Both the position numbers and the translations under genes were made by a program. From the NCBI GenBank assembly GCA_016303265.1, contig JAEDLZ010000010.1:1-29596 (forward strand): DNA of 29,596 nucleotides. Reading direction: 5' to 3'. The first letter of the stretch is position 1. Every line of letters starts with the position of its first letter. Positions 6,822-13,929 of this stretch are shown here, in pieces. Below the pieces are notes generated by a model. That model searched no databases. It saw only the letters and a list, made by a program, of their open reading frames with translations, and was not told the origin of the DNA. Source of the DNA: Clostridiales bacterium (GTDB lineage: Bacteria > Bacillota > Clostridia > Monoglobales > Monoglobaceae).

Positions 6822-7331
6822 ATGATTATGCATATTTTCAAGCTTGCAAGGCGGAACTGGGGCGGATATTTATTCTTGCTTATGATATACTGGCCCATCT
6901 TCTTCTCAATAGCGTTTGACTTTCCGAAAATTTTTACCGTTATTATGTCCTTAGGATATTTCTGCGGAACATACTCCCTTGGCTGGAGGGCGGGAAAATC
7001 CGATTTACAGCAAGGCGATGACAGCATCAAAACCGCATTCTGGGGCGGCTTTTTCGGGATTATAATTTCAATTGTTTCCCTGATTTTCATTATTATCGGC
7101 AAAATAACGGGGATAAACAGCGGAATCATCGGCCTGTTTTGGGATATATACACATTTCTCCACTTTCATTTCGTATATTTCCTTACAAATTACCACAATA
7201 ATCTGCTTGTCTATATTGTCCCCGTTGCACTGGTTCTGTTTCTTTATCCCTTGGGGTATCACTTCGGAACAAAAAAGTTCAGCCTTATTGATAAGTATTT
7301 CCCCAAAATTTTTTACAAGAAAAGCAATTAA
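6822..7331 (+). CDS. Unrecognised integral membrane protein (about four helices)
   Basis: This protein of about 169 residues is not one I recognise. It begins with a short positively charged amphipathic stretch (FKLARRNWGGY) and has four hydrophobic segments: roughly residues 15-30, 33-52, 78-96 (GGFFGIIISIVSLIFIIIG) and 132-150 (LLVYIVPVALVLFLYPLGY). A cytoplasmic loop carries GWRAGKSDLQQGDDS. It ends in a basic tail (KYFPKIFYKKSN). The start is uncertain. ATG at 6822 has GGAG nine bases upstream; ATG at 6807 and GTG at 6792 are in frame but have poor sites. It stands alone between the tRNA unit and cwlD. No function is proposed. Confidence 0.6.
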   Translation: MIMHIFKLARRNWGGYLFLLMIYWPIFFSIAFDFPKIFTVIMSLGYFCGTYSLGWRAGKSDLQQGDDSIKTAFWGGFFGIIISIVSLIFIIIGKITGINSGIIGLFWDIYTFLHFHFVYFLTNYHNNLLVYIVPVALVLFLYPLGYHFGTKKFSLIDKYFPKIFYKKSN

Positions 7332-7337
7332 ATTTAA

Positions 7338-7377
7338 AACCACTTCATATAAATTGTATGAGGTGGTTGTTTTGTTT
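7338..7377 (+). terminator. Hairpin followed by T-rich tract; also contains the cwlD ribosome-binding site
   Basis: A 12-bp stem pairs AACCACTTCATA (7338-7349) with TATGAGGTGGTT (7357-7368), with one G-U pair and a seven-base loop. TGTTTTGTTT follows. It starts seven bases after the membrane-protein stop and resembles an intrinsic terminator. Its 3' arm contains AGGTGG, the only Shine-Dalgarno-like sequence for cwlD, so folding would hide the ribosome-binding site. Confidence 0.6.
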
Positions 7378-8091
7378 ATGATTTTGAAAAGAGGGCATTT
7401 AATTTTCGGGGCGGTGACGCTGCTGATGTCATTTGCCTTTATCTATCTGACTTTTTTTACTTCCGGGAAAGAAACGGTTACGACTTTTTCAACTCCGGCT
7501 GCCGGTAAGGTTTTTGTTATTGACCCGGGTCACGGGGGGATTGACGCAGGAGCGTCCGAGGGAGATGCTGTTGAAAAGGAACTTAATCTTAAAATCGCCC
7601 TGTATCTTAAGGAATTTATAGAGGAAAACGGCGGAATAGCCATTCTTACCAGAACTACAGATACTAACACAGCCGACCCTGACCGACCTAAAAATATTTC
7701 CCAGAAAAAATCGGACCTTATGCAGCGTAAAGAGCTTCCGCAAAAGGCAGGCGCCGACGCCTTTGTCAGTATTCATATGAATAAATTCTCCGACAGTAAA
7801 TACAGCGGCGCTCAGGTTTTTTGCGCCCCCAATTCTGAAGAAAGTCAAACGCTTGGGAAAATCATGCAGGCTTCGCTTATAAAAAATGCCGACCCGGAAA
7901 ACACCCGGGAAATAAAAACGGGGAACAGCATATACATCTTAAAAGATGTGACCGTTCCCTCTGTTTTGATTGAATGTGGTTTTTTGTCTAATCCTGACGA
8001 AGCCGCGCTTCTCATGACCGAAAGCTATCAGCAAAAAATTGCCTGGGCAATTTTTATGGGACTTACGGAATATTATGTCCAAAATAATTAA
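7378..8091 (+). CDS. cwlD: N-acetylmuramoyl-L-alanine amidase, CwlD-like (Amidase_3)
   Basis: This zinc amidase cleaves the bond between MurNAc and L-alanine. CwlD makes muramic-lactam in the spore cortex, needed for germination. The 237-residue length equals that of Bacillus subtilis CwlD. One N-terminal membrane or signal segment (HLIFGAVTLLMSFAFIYLTFF) precedes the catalytic domain. Zinc and catalytic motifs are complete: VIDPGHGGIDAGA (His), the Glu in EKELNLKIA, SIHMN (His) and VLIECGFLSNPDEA (Glu). No SPOR, SH3 or wall-binding domain is attached, favouring CwlD over vegetative amidases. ATG at 7378 is taken as the start, but TTG at 7372 is better spaced (five bases) from AGGTGG. The gene converges on truA with adjoining stop codons. 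A spore-protein gene at 12212 supports sporulation in this organism. Confidence 0.88.
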   Translation: MILKRGHLIFGAVTLLMSFAFIYLTFFTSGKETVTTFSTPAAGKVFVIDPGHGGIDAGASEGDAVEKELNLKIALYLKEFIEENGGIAILTRTTDTNTADPDRPKNISQKKSDLMQRKELPQKAGADAFVSIHMNKFSDSKYSGAQVFCAPNSEESQTLGKIMQASLIKNADPENTREIKTGNSIYILKDVTVPSVLIECGFLSNPDEAALLMTESYQQKIAWAIFMGLTEYYVQNN

Positions 8092-8835
8092 CTATTCTCC
8101 GTCATACCGCACCGCAAAAAGCGTAAGTCCCTTGGCAGGTGCGGTTTTACCTGCATTGTCCCTTGAACGGGAAGCGATTATTTTCGGAATTTCATCCGGT
8201 TTCCGCTCCCCCAAACCGACCTCAATCAGCGTTCCGACAATAATTCTCACCATATGATACAAAAATCCGTTGCCCCGAAAAGTAAACCGAATCTCGTCAC
8301 CGATTTTTTCAATTTCTACGGAATAAATTCGGCGCACGGAGCTTTTCTTCATATGACGGTTGCTGCAAAAGGCTCTGAAATCATGCTCGCCGAGAAAATA
8401 ATCTGCCGCTTCGCGCATTTTTTCAATATCCAGCTTCTGCGGCAGCTGATATATAAAGCGTCTCTGGAAAACATTTGAAGTATACGAATTTGTTATACGG
8501 TATATGTATATCTTTTCTTTTGCGCTAAGTCGGCTGTGGAAGTGGTCATCTGCCTCGGAAATTTCGGTGACCGCAATATCTTCGGGGAGGTATCTGTTAA
8601 GGTACTCAATTATCTCCTCCGCGGATTTATCGGTATTTACCTTAAAGTTCGCAACCTGACCTGCCGCATGAACCCCGGCGTCAGTTCTGCCGGCCCCGTG
8701 AATTTCTATCTTGTGTCCGAATAATTTTGACAAAACCTCTTCAATTTTTCCCTGTATAGTGCCTTCGCCGCCGCCAAGTCGCTGCCAGCCGCTGTATCTC
8801 GTCCCGTCATACTGAATTTTTATTCTGTAGTTCAT
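8092..8835 (-). CDS. truA: tRNA pseudouridine(38-40) synthase
   Basis: TruA converts uridines 38, 39 and 40 of the tRNA anticodon stem-loop to pseudouridine. The protein is 247 residues, the usual length. It has the N-terminal IQYDGTRYSGWQR, the catalytic-Asp motif GAGRTDAGVHAAGQVANF, HSRLSAKEKIYIYRI, and the late GNGFLYHMVRIIVGTLIEVG. The start overlaps the nitroreductase stop by four bases (ATGA), and it is last in the rhaB-truA operon. Its TAG stop adjoins the cwlD TAA with no bases between. Confidence 0.97.
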   Translation of the reverse strand: MNYRIKIQYDGTRYSGWQRLGGGEGTIQGKIEEVLSKLFGHKIEIHGAGRTDAGVHAAGQVANFKVNTDKSAEEIIEYLNRYLPEDIAVTEISEADDHFHSRLSAKEKIYIYRITNSYTSNVFQRRFIYQLPQKLDIEKMREAADYFLGEHDFRAFCSNRHMKKSSVRRIYSVEIEKIGDEIRFTFRGNGFLYHMVRIIVGTLIEVGLGERKPDEIPKIIASRSRDNAGKTAPAKGLTLFAVRYDGE

Positions 8836-9401
8836 CTTATATACTTCACTATCTCATCTATCTCGTCCATATGCTTATCAGGCATCGGCGCGTCTTTTTC
8901 AGCATACCCCAAAGCCACTGCTCCGACTATTTCCCATCCGCTCGGAGTATTGAGCCTATCCATATATTTTTTACCCTTATCGGATTTTAAGAAGTCGTTT
9001 GCCATTCCTACCCAGCAGCTGTCAATGCCCATATCCTTTGCGGAAAGAAGCATATTTTCGATTGCTGCACCGGCATTGTTTCCGGTGTAAACATTTTCCT
9101 TGTCGCCGGTTACAAATATAACCGTCGGCGCATGATAAAACGGGCTGAATTTCGGCATCGCAAGCCGCATTTTAATATGTTCGGTCGGATTTTCACTGAG
9201 CTTTCCGATAATATCAAGAACCATTTCGTCTAAAAACTCTCTGTTTTGAACCACCGTTAAATGCCACGAAACTCTGTTCAGCGCCATCGGAGCATACATT
9301 GCGCTCTCAACTATTTTGCCAAGCTTATCCTCCGGTATTTGTTTTTCCGGATCAAAACCTCTGACCGCTCTTCTCTCTTTAATTACCGACAGCGTTTCCA
9401 C
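8832..9401 (-). CDS. Nitroreductase-family flavoprotein
   Basis: This protein of about 189 residues belongs to the FMN-dependent nitroreductase family, which reduces nitro groups, quinones or related acceptors with NAD(P)H. Motifs: the early RRAVRGFDPEKQIP (FMN phosphate contact), SAMYAPMALNRVSWHLTVV, the central NAGAAIENMLLSAKDMGIDS with SCWVG, and WEIVGAVALGYAEK near the end. The natural substrate cannot be deduced. GGGGAGG directly abuts the first ATG (9407), leaving no spacing. GTG two codons later (9401) has six bases and is probably the real start. The gene overlaps the upstream YesL-like gene by 23 bases and truA by four. Confidence 0.9.
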   Translation of the reverse strand: METLSVIKERRAVRGFDPEKQIPEDKLGKIVESAMYAPMALNRVSWHLTVVQNREFLDEMVLDIIGKLSENPTEHIKMRLAMPKFSPFYHAPTVIFVTGDKENVYTGNNAGAAIENMLLSAKDMGIDSCWVGMANDFLKSDKGKKYMDRLNTPSGWEIVGAVALGYAEKDAPMPDKHMDEIDEIVKYIR

Positions 9402-10254
9402 TATCATCCTCCCCTTTCACTTTGAAAAATCTCTTAAACATACTTTCCGCCCGAAAGCTTGCTATAAAGCCTGTTATTCCGTACAGCAAAAATCCCTCGC
9501 CCAAAATATAAATCGGTATCATCAGCTTCAAGCCGCTCAGAATATTAAATAAGGCGTAGTGCAAAAATATTATTATTGCCAGTAAAATAAGGTTTACAGG
9601 CAGTTTTCCCATTGTCAGAATAAATGCATTTTTATATATATCTTTTATTTTAAGCTCGTAACTCACAAGCATAGGGTAGATATAAAGGTGCATTGCCGCA
9701 AAGATAACGCCTATGACCGCAATAATATATCTTATATAGCCTATTGCTCCGCCGAAACTGTAATAAATTATAAATGCAAAGCTCAGCAGAACAAACACAA
9801 TCAGGTCAATTACAAAAACAAGTAAGGACTGTTTGAAGTTCTCCTTGAATTTATCGCGGAAATCCTGCCAAATAAAGGTGTGGCAGTCGTCTGCGAAGCA
9901 GCCCAAAACATAGTTCAGCCCCGCCGAGGCCGGTCCTGCGCCGATAAATGCAACAAATACAAAGCTTATAAGCATATCATAGAGGAAAACCACATACATA
10001 TACTCACCCTGAAGCAGGTCAATCATAGCGCCGCCGTTAAGATTCATAAACGACAGCTCAACAAAAAACGACGCCGCAAAAACTATGACAAACACAGGTA
10101 TTGCCGCAAAGAAATATATAAGCGCAATATTCATTATCTTCCAGAATTTTCTGAAATAGAGCTCAAAAAATTTAAATACCGCCCTTTTTTCCGGCTCATT
10201 CTTTTCAATGCCCGGGCCCGGCTTATTATAATTTCCGTAACCTAAAAAACCCAT
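9379..10254 (-). CDS. YesL-like membrane protein (DUF624)
   Basis: This 291-residue membrane protein fits the DUF624/YesL family. The N-terminus is characteristic (MGFLGYGNYNKPGPGIEKNE), followed by FKFFELYFRKFWKIMNIAL and the conserved GAGPASAGLNYVLGCFADD with HTFIWQDFRDKFKENFKQS. About six hydrophobic segments are visible. Family members often lie beside sugar-transport or glycosidase genes; their function is unknown. ATG at 10254 is chosen because GGAAGG lies seven bases upstream and because of the family N-terminus; an in-frame ATG at 10269 is a less likely start. It lies 21 bases after the comEA-like gene. The C-terminal tail is charged and cytoplasmic. Confidence 0.85.
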   Translation of the reverse strand: MGFLGYGNYNKPGPGIEKNEPEKRAVFKFFELYFRKFWKIMNIALIYFFAAIPVFVIVFAASFFVELSFMNLNGGAMIDLLQGEYMYVVFLYDMLISFVFVAFIGAGPASAGLNYVLGCFADDCHTFIWQDFRDKFKENFKQSLLVFVIDLIVFVLLSFAFIIYYSFGGAIGYIRYIIAVIGVIFAAMHLYIYPMLVSYELKIKDIYKNAFILTMGKLPVNLILLAIIIFLHYALFNILSGLKLMIPIYILGEGFLLYGITGFIASFRAESMFKRFFKVKGEDDSGNAVGN

Positions 10255-10275
10255 TTTATACCTTCCCAAAAACAG

Positions 10276-10638
10276 CTACTGTTCTTTAATAACTTTTGCA
10301 GCTTTCTTTATATCTTTAATTTTGCTTTTCCCTATTCCGTCAACATACAGCAAATCGTCAACACTTTTGAATCCGCCCATTTCATCGCGGGCTTTCAGTA
10401 TCCTTTCCGAAATCTTTTCGCCAACGCCCTTTAATTGGCACAACTCCTCTTTCTTTGCCGAATTTATGTCTATCCCGTTTTCAGCGCCGTAATCCTCTGT
10501 GCTTAAAGCTACCTTTTTCTCTGTCGTATAAGGCTCTCCGTTTTTCACCGCAAAGTATCCGAAAAATACAGAAAGCACACCCATAAATACCAAAAAGACT
10601 GCAATGATTTTCTTCTCGTGCCTTAATATTGTTTTCAT
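10276..10638 (-). CDS. ComEA-like helix-hairpin-helix protein
   Basis: This 120-residue protein has one N-terminal membrane anchor (IIAVFLVFMGVLSVFFGYF, residues ~11-29), a spacer of about 30 residues, and a ComEA-type double helix-hairpin-helix domain (INSAKKEELCQLKGVGEKI, then FKSVDDLLYVDGIGKSKIKDI). ComEA binds double-stranded DNA outside the membrane during natural transformation. This version is short and lacks the SLBB domain between anchor and HhH that many Firmicute ComEA proteins have. No comEC or comEB follows it; the neighbours are rhaB (four-base overlap) and the yesL-like gene. A competence role is therefore unproven. Confidence 0.82.
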   Translation of the reverse strand: MKTILRHEKKIIAVFLVFMGVLSVFFGYFAVKNGEPYTTEKKVALSTEDYGAENGIDINSAKKEELCQLKGVGEKISERILKARDEMGGFKSVDDLLYVDGIGKSKIKDIKKAAKVIKEQ

Positions 10639-12056
10639 TTTCCGCCGTCCAAAAATGCCTTTACTTCCTTGATTTCAAAGGAATTTCTGATAATATCTCT
10701 CGCCTCATCAACGGTTTTTATAACGCCCTTGCTCATCATCTGAGCAAGGATATTGCCGAGGGCAGTAGCTTCAATCGGTCCTGCATAAACAGTTTTTCCG
10801 GTCGCTTTTGCGGTAAGCTCGTTTAAGTATCCGTCCTGGCAGCCTCCGCCCACTATGCTTATACTGTCAAAGGTTCTTCCCAGCATTTTTTCAATTTCTT
10901 TTATGGTGTCTGCGTAGCATTTTGCAAGGCTTAAATATACGCACTGCGTAACCTCAAAAACATTCTGCGGTATGGCCTGGTTATATTTCTTGCAGCCCGT
11001 CTTAACCGCCTCAATCATACTCTTGGGCGCTAAGAAAATATTATCGTTGACATCAACAATGGCTTTAAAATTGCCACATTCTCTGGATTTATCGGATATT
11101 TCGCCGAACCCGTATTCGTCGTTTAACTCTCTCTTAATGGATTGCAGCATCCAAAGTCCCATAATATTTTTAAGATAACGGTAACGGTATTCAACGCCGC
11201 CCTCGTTTGTAAAATTCAGTCTGCGGCTTTCCTCGCTGCAGTCAGCGGTTTCGCTCTCAACGCCCATAAGCGACCATGTTCCGGAGCTTATATAAACATT
11301 ATTCATGCCCTTTGTGGGGACAGACAAAACCGCACTTCCCGTGTCATGCGTCGCGGGAAGAACCACTGTGCAGTCAAAGCCAACCTCCTTTTGGATTTCG
11401 GGTGTAAAGCCGCCCACAACGGTTTTCGGCGGATAAAGCTCACCGAACAGACTCTTTTTATAGCCAAGGCGCTCAATTATATCATAGCTCCACTTTTTTG
11501 TTTTGGCGTCAAGCAGACCCGTCGTGCTTGCTATTGTATACTCATTCATTTTCTTGCCTGTAAGGAGAAAATTGAAATATTCGGGAGTCATAAGAAAGGT
11601 TTCCGCCTTTTCCATATGCTCCGGATTTTCTTCCTTTACGGCGAAAAGCTGATAAATCGTATTATAATTTTCCTTCTGGATTCCTGTTATTGAATACAGC
11701 TCCTCGGGAGGGATAACAGCCTCTACCTTTTCAATCATACCCTCGGTTCTTGAATCGCGGTACGCAACCGTATCACCGAGAATATTATCCTCCTTATCCA
11801 GAAGAACAAAATCAACACCCCAGGTATCAATTCCCATTGTTGTTGGAATTTTGCCAATTTCCTTACACTTTTTAAGACCGTTTTTTATCTCTTCAAAAAG
11901 CCTGTCGTGTGTCCAGCAGAAATGCCCGTTTTTCTCAACAAATCCGTTTTTAAAACGGTATACTTCCTCCAATGTTACTTTCCCGTTCTCAAGCCTGCCC
12001 AAAATGTGTCTGCCGCTTGACGCACCTATATCAACCGCAAGAAAATACTGTTCCAT
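10635..12056 (-). CDS. rhaB: Rhamnulokinase
   Basis: RhaB phosphorylates L-rhamnulose to L-rhamnulose-1-phosphate in rhamnose catabolism. The 473-residue protein has the FGGY-kinase layout: N-terminal phosphate loop VDIGASSGRHILGRL, MGIDTWGVDFVLLD, VAYRDSRTEGM, central LPATHDTGSAVLSVP and YISSGTWSLMGVE, and the C-terminal ATP-site SIVGGGCQDGYLNELTA. The DIGASSGRHI and TWGVDF signatures favour RhaB over fuculokinase or xylulokinase. GGAG lies ten bases before ATG at 12056. Isomerase (rhaA) and aldolase (rhaD) genes are not in the window, so the pathway is incomplete here. It leads the operon rhaB-comEA-yesL-nitroreductase-truA. Confidence 0.94.
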   Translation of the reverse strand: MEQYFLAVDIGASSGRHILGRLENGKVTLEEVYRFKNGFVEKNGHFCWTHDRLFEEIKNGLKKCKEIGKIPTTMGIDTWGVDFVLLDKEDNILGDTVAYRDSRTEGMIEKVEAVIPPEELYSITGIQKENYNTIYQLFAVKEENPEHMEKAETFLMTPEYFNFLLTGKKMNEYTIASTTGLLDAKTKKWSYDIIERLGYKKSLFGELYPPKTVVGGFTPEIQKEVGFDCTVVLPATHDTGSAVLSVPTKGMNNVYISSGTWSLMGVESETADCSEESRRLNFTNEGGVEYRYRYLKNIMGLWMLQSIKRELNDEYGFGEISDKSRECGNFKAIVDVNDNIFLAPKSMIEAVKTGCKKYNQAIPQNVFEVTQCVYLSLAKCYADTIKEIEKMLGRTFDSISIVGGGCQDGYLNELTAKATGKTVYAGPIEATALGNILAQMMSKGVIKTVDEARDIIRNSFEIKEVKAFLDGGK

Positions 12057-12121
12057 CTTTTCGTTTCTCCTTTTATATGTAGTTAAGCTTTTTCCGCCAT
12101 AACCCCGTATTTTATAATATT

Positions 12122-12150
12122 AGTATAACAAAATTTGCCTGACTTTGCAA
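12122..12150 (-). promoter_or_regulatory. Promoter of the rhaB operon
   Basis: On the minus strand TTGCAA (12145-12150) and TATACT (12122-12127) are separated by exactly 17 bases, giving a good sigma-A type promoter about 65 bases before the rhaB start. Confidence 0.72.
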
Positions 12151-12161
12151 TAGGAATTATG

Positions 12162-12195
12162 AAAAAATGCGAAGATTATAAAATCTTCGCATTTT
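12162..12195 (-). terminator. Terminator of the spore-protein gene
   Basis: A perfect 14-bp stem (12164-12177 with 12182-12195, loop of four) ends in six T residues on the minus strand. It begins 17 bases after the SASP stop codon. The opposite side also has a short T-run, so weak bidirectional action is possible. Confidence 0.9.
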
Positions 12196-12211
12196 ATCTT
12201 ATATAAGCCAA

Positions 12212-12424
12212 TTACATGCTCTGACCGTTAGCTAAATCCTCTTCAGCCTTCTTGATCATCTTCTTAACCATCTGGCCTCCGATAGAACCTGCCTGTCTTG
12301 AAGTGAGGTCACCGTTGTAACCTTCCTTAAGCTGTACGCCTACTTCGTTTGCAGCTTCCATTTTGAATTTATCCATGGCAGCTCTTGCCTGTGGAACTAC
12401 TACACCATTATTGCTGTTAGCCAT
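12212..12424 (-). CDS. Small acid-soluble spore protein, alpha/beta type
   Basis: These proteins coat and protect DNA in the dormant spore and are degraded at germination. The 70-residue product has the family pattern: N-terminal VVVPQARAAMDKFKMEAANEVGV, containing the germination-protease cleavage region (FKMEAANEVGV), and the conserved LTSRQAGSIGGQMVKKMI. ATG at 12424 follows GGGAGGTGAG with good spacing; an upstream in-frame ATG at 12478 lacks a ribosome site. The gene is a single unit with its own terminator. Forespore (sigma-G) control is expected from the family, but I could not identify the promoter with confidence. Confidence 0.95.
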   Translation of the reverse strand: MANSNNGVVVPQARAAMDKFKMEAANEVGVQLKEGYNGDLTSRQAGSIGGQMVKKMIKKAEEDLANGQSM

Positions 12425-12684
12425 CTCTGACTCACCTCCCTTATTATCCAAAACATCAAAAATCTTTGAATTTTTCATGTTTTGTTTTCAAGTTTAGTTT
12501 GTCTCAATGACACTTAATTAAACAATGTAATTTTTGTTTTTTTAACCAAAAAAATCTTTATCTGCAAGCGAATTTTAAAACGCTTGGCATATACTCGAAA
12601 ATTGATTAAAAATAAGCTGCAAATATATGAAATAAAAATAAAATCGCATTCTATGCAAGAACCTATCTGCCTTAGCGTGCCGTT
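12425..12684. other. AT-rich intergenic region between SASP and fucosidase genes
   Basis: No coding sequence is seen. It should hold the promoter of the spore-protein gene and the 3' end of the surface operon. An inverted repeat AAGCG/CGCTT around an AATTTTAAAA core lies at 12566-12585. On the minus strand a seven-T run follows some distance later, so it may be a weak terminator for the fucosidase transcript. Confidence 0.4.
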
Positions 12685-13902
12685 TTAATCCTCCTCACCC
12701 GGAATCCAGAAGGAAGTTCTTTTAATAAGAGCCTCAGGTTGACCTTCAATTTCAACTGCGTAGGTTAAAACCATGTCATTTTCAAAATGGCCGTTTACAT
12801 CATAGATAAACAAACGGCCGTCTTCCCTTTGTTCAAATCTATGCTCCTCGCCCGTTGCAAGACGATACACTCTTTTAACTTTATTCTTAATTTCCGCAAT
12901 GCATATATTATTTTCAGGCATCGCATAAAGAAGATGAACATATACCGTACTTCCCTTAACCGTCAGCATATGGGACATTCCCCATGAGAACGGATGTCTT
13001 TCGCTGGCATAAACAGCCTCGCCGTTTTTCTCCAGCCACTCGCCTACCCTTTCGAGAATTTTAACCGACTGCTCCGGAATAGTGCCGTCAGGTTTCGGTC
13101 CCACATTGAGCAAGAGATTTCCGGCGTCCGATGCTGTCTTAAACAGCATCTTAAGAACCTCCTTCGGGGTCTTATAATCCATATCCCCCGAATGATAACC
13201 CCAGTTGCCGTTAAGCGTCATACAAGCTTCCCACGGAATATCCTCTTTAGGCGCAACAATTGCCTGTTCGGACACAACAAAATCATACGGCCTGCCGTTT
13301 CGGCTGCTTATCATAATCTCAGGTTGAAGCTCTCTCACCATTGCATTTACTTCTTCTCCGTCGAGAGGCTTCGGAATACAGCCGTCATACCAAAGAATGT
13401 CGATTTTTCCGTAATTTGTCATAAGCTCACGAAGCTGTTCCTTATAATATGCAACAAACCTCTTTCTCGCAGCTTCATCCGCCCATTCATCAGGCCAATC
13501 GCGAAGATATGCGTTTGGATAATCGGGATGATTCCAGTCCGCAGGAGAGAAATAAAAGCCCACTTTAAGACCTTCCGCTCTCACCGCATCGGCAAATTCA
13601 CGCACCAAATCCTTATGCGGTCCTAATTTAACCGCATTGAAATCAGATGTCTTTGTATCAAAAAGGGCAAAACCGTCGTGATGTCTTGTTGTCAATACCA
13701 TATATTTCATACCCGCCCTCTTTGCAAGGCGCGCCCACTCTCTTGGGTTATAATTCTCCGCTTTAAAGTTATTGACATACTTTTCTGTATATTCTTCTTT
13801 GGTTATGTATTCGCGGTTGAAAGTCCATTCTCCTCTTTCTGTGACAGAATATGCCCCCCAATGAATGAACATACCGAATCTTGCGTCTTTAAACCAGTTC
13901 AT
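12685..13902 (-). CDS. GH29 alpha-L-fucosidase, cytoplasmic
   Basis: This 405-residue glycoside hydrolase of family 29 removes alpha-linked L-fucose from oligosaccharides by a retaining mechanism. The start is typical of the catalytic barrel (WFKDARFGMFIHWGAYSV), followed by MKYMVLTTRHHDGFALFDT, VGFYFSPADWNHPDYP and IDILWYDG, whose Asp173 is the likely nucleophile. GNLLLNVGPKPDGTIP lies near the barrel end, and a small beta domain follows. No signal peptide is present, so it acts inside the cell on imported fucosides. It is last in the surface-protein operon, only 27 bases after the 747-residue secreted protein. No fucose transporter or fucose-catabolic gene is visible, and the partner rhaB is for rhamnose. 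Substrate linkage cannot be read from sequence. Confidence 0.93.
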   Translation of the reverse strand: MNWFKDARFGMFIHWGAYSVTERGEWTFNREYITKEEYTEKYVNNFKAENYNPREWARLAKRAGMKYMVLTTRHHDGFALFDTKTSDFNAVKLGPHKDLVREFADAVRAEGLKVGFYFSPADWNHPDYPNAYLRDWPDEWADEAARKRFVAYYKEQLRELMTNYGKIDILWYDGCIPKPLDGEEVNAMVRELQPEIMISSRNGRPYDFVVSEQAIVAPKEDIPWEACMTLNGNWGYHSGDMDYKTPKEVLKMLFKTASDAGNLLLNVGPKPDGTIPEQSVKILERVGEWLEKNGEAVYASERHPFSWGMSHMLTVKGSTVYVHLLYAMPENNICIAEIKNKVKRVYRLATGEEHRFEQREDGRLFIYDVNGHFENDMVLTYAVEIEGQPEALIKRTSFWIPGEED

Positions 13903-13929
13903 AGTGTCTATCCTTTCCTTTGTGATGAG

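Noticed and set aside
6692..7153. Minus-strand reading frame of 153 codons opposite the membrane-protein gene
   Set aside because: It runs across the hairpin- and repeat-containing spacer, has no ribosome-binding site, and shows no recognisable family; the plus-strand frame has proper membrane segments.
9402..9407. ATG at 9407 as the nitroreductase start
   Set aside because: The Shine-Dalgarno sequence GGGGAGG touches this ATG with no spacing; GTG at 9401 has six bases.
10276..10638. A competence (comE) operon
   Set aside because: Only a short ComEA-like protein is present; comEB and comEC are absent and the neighbours are unrelated.
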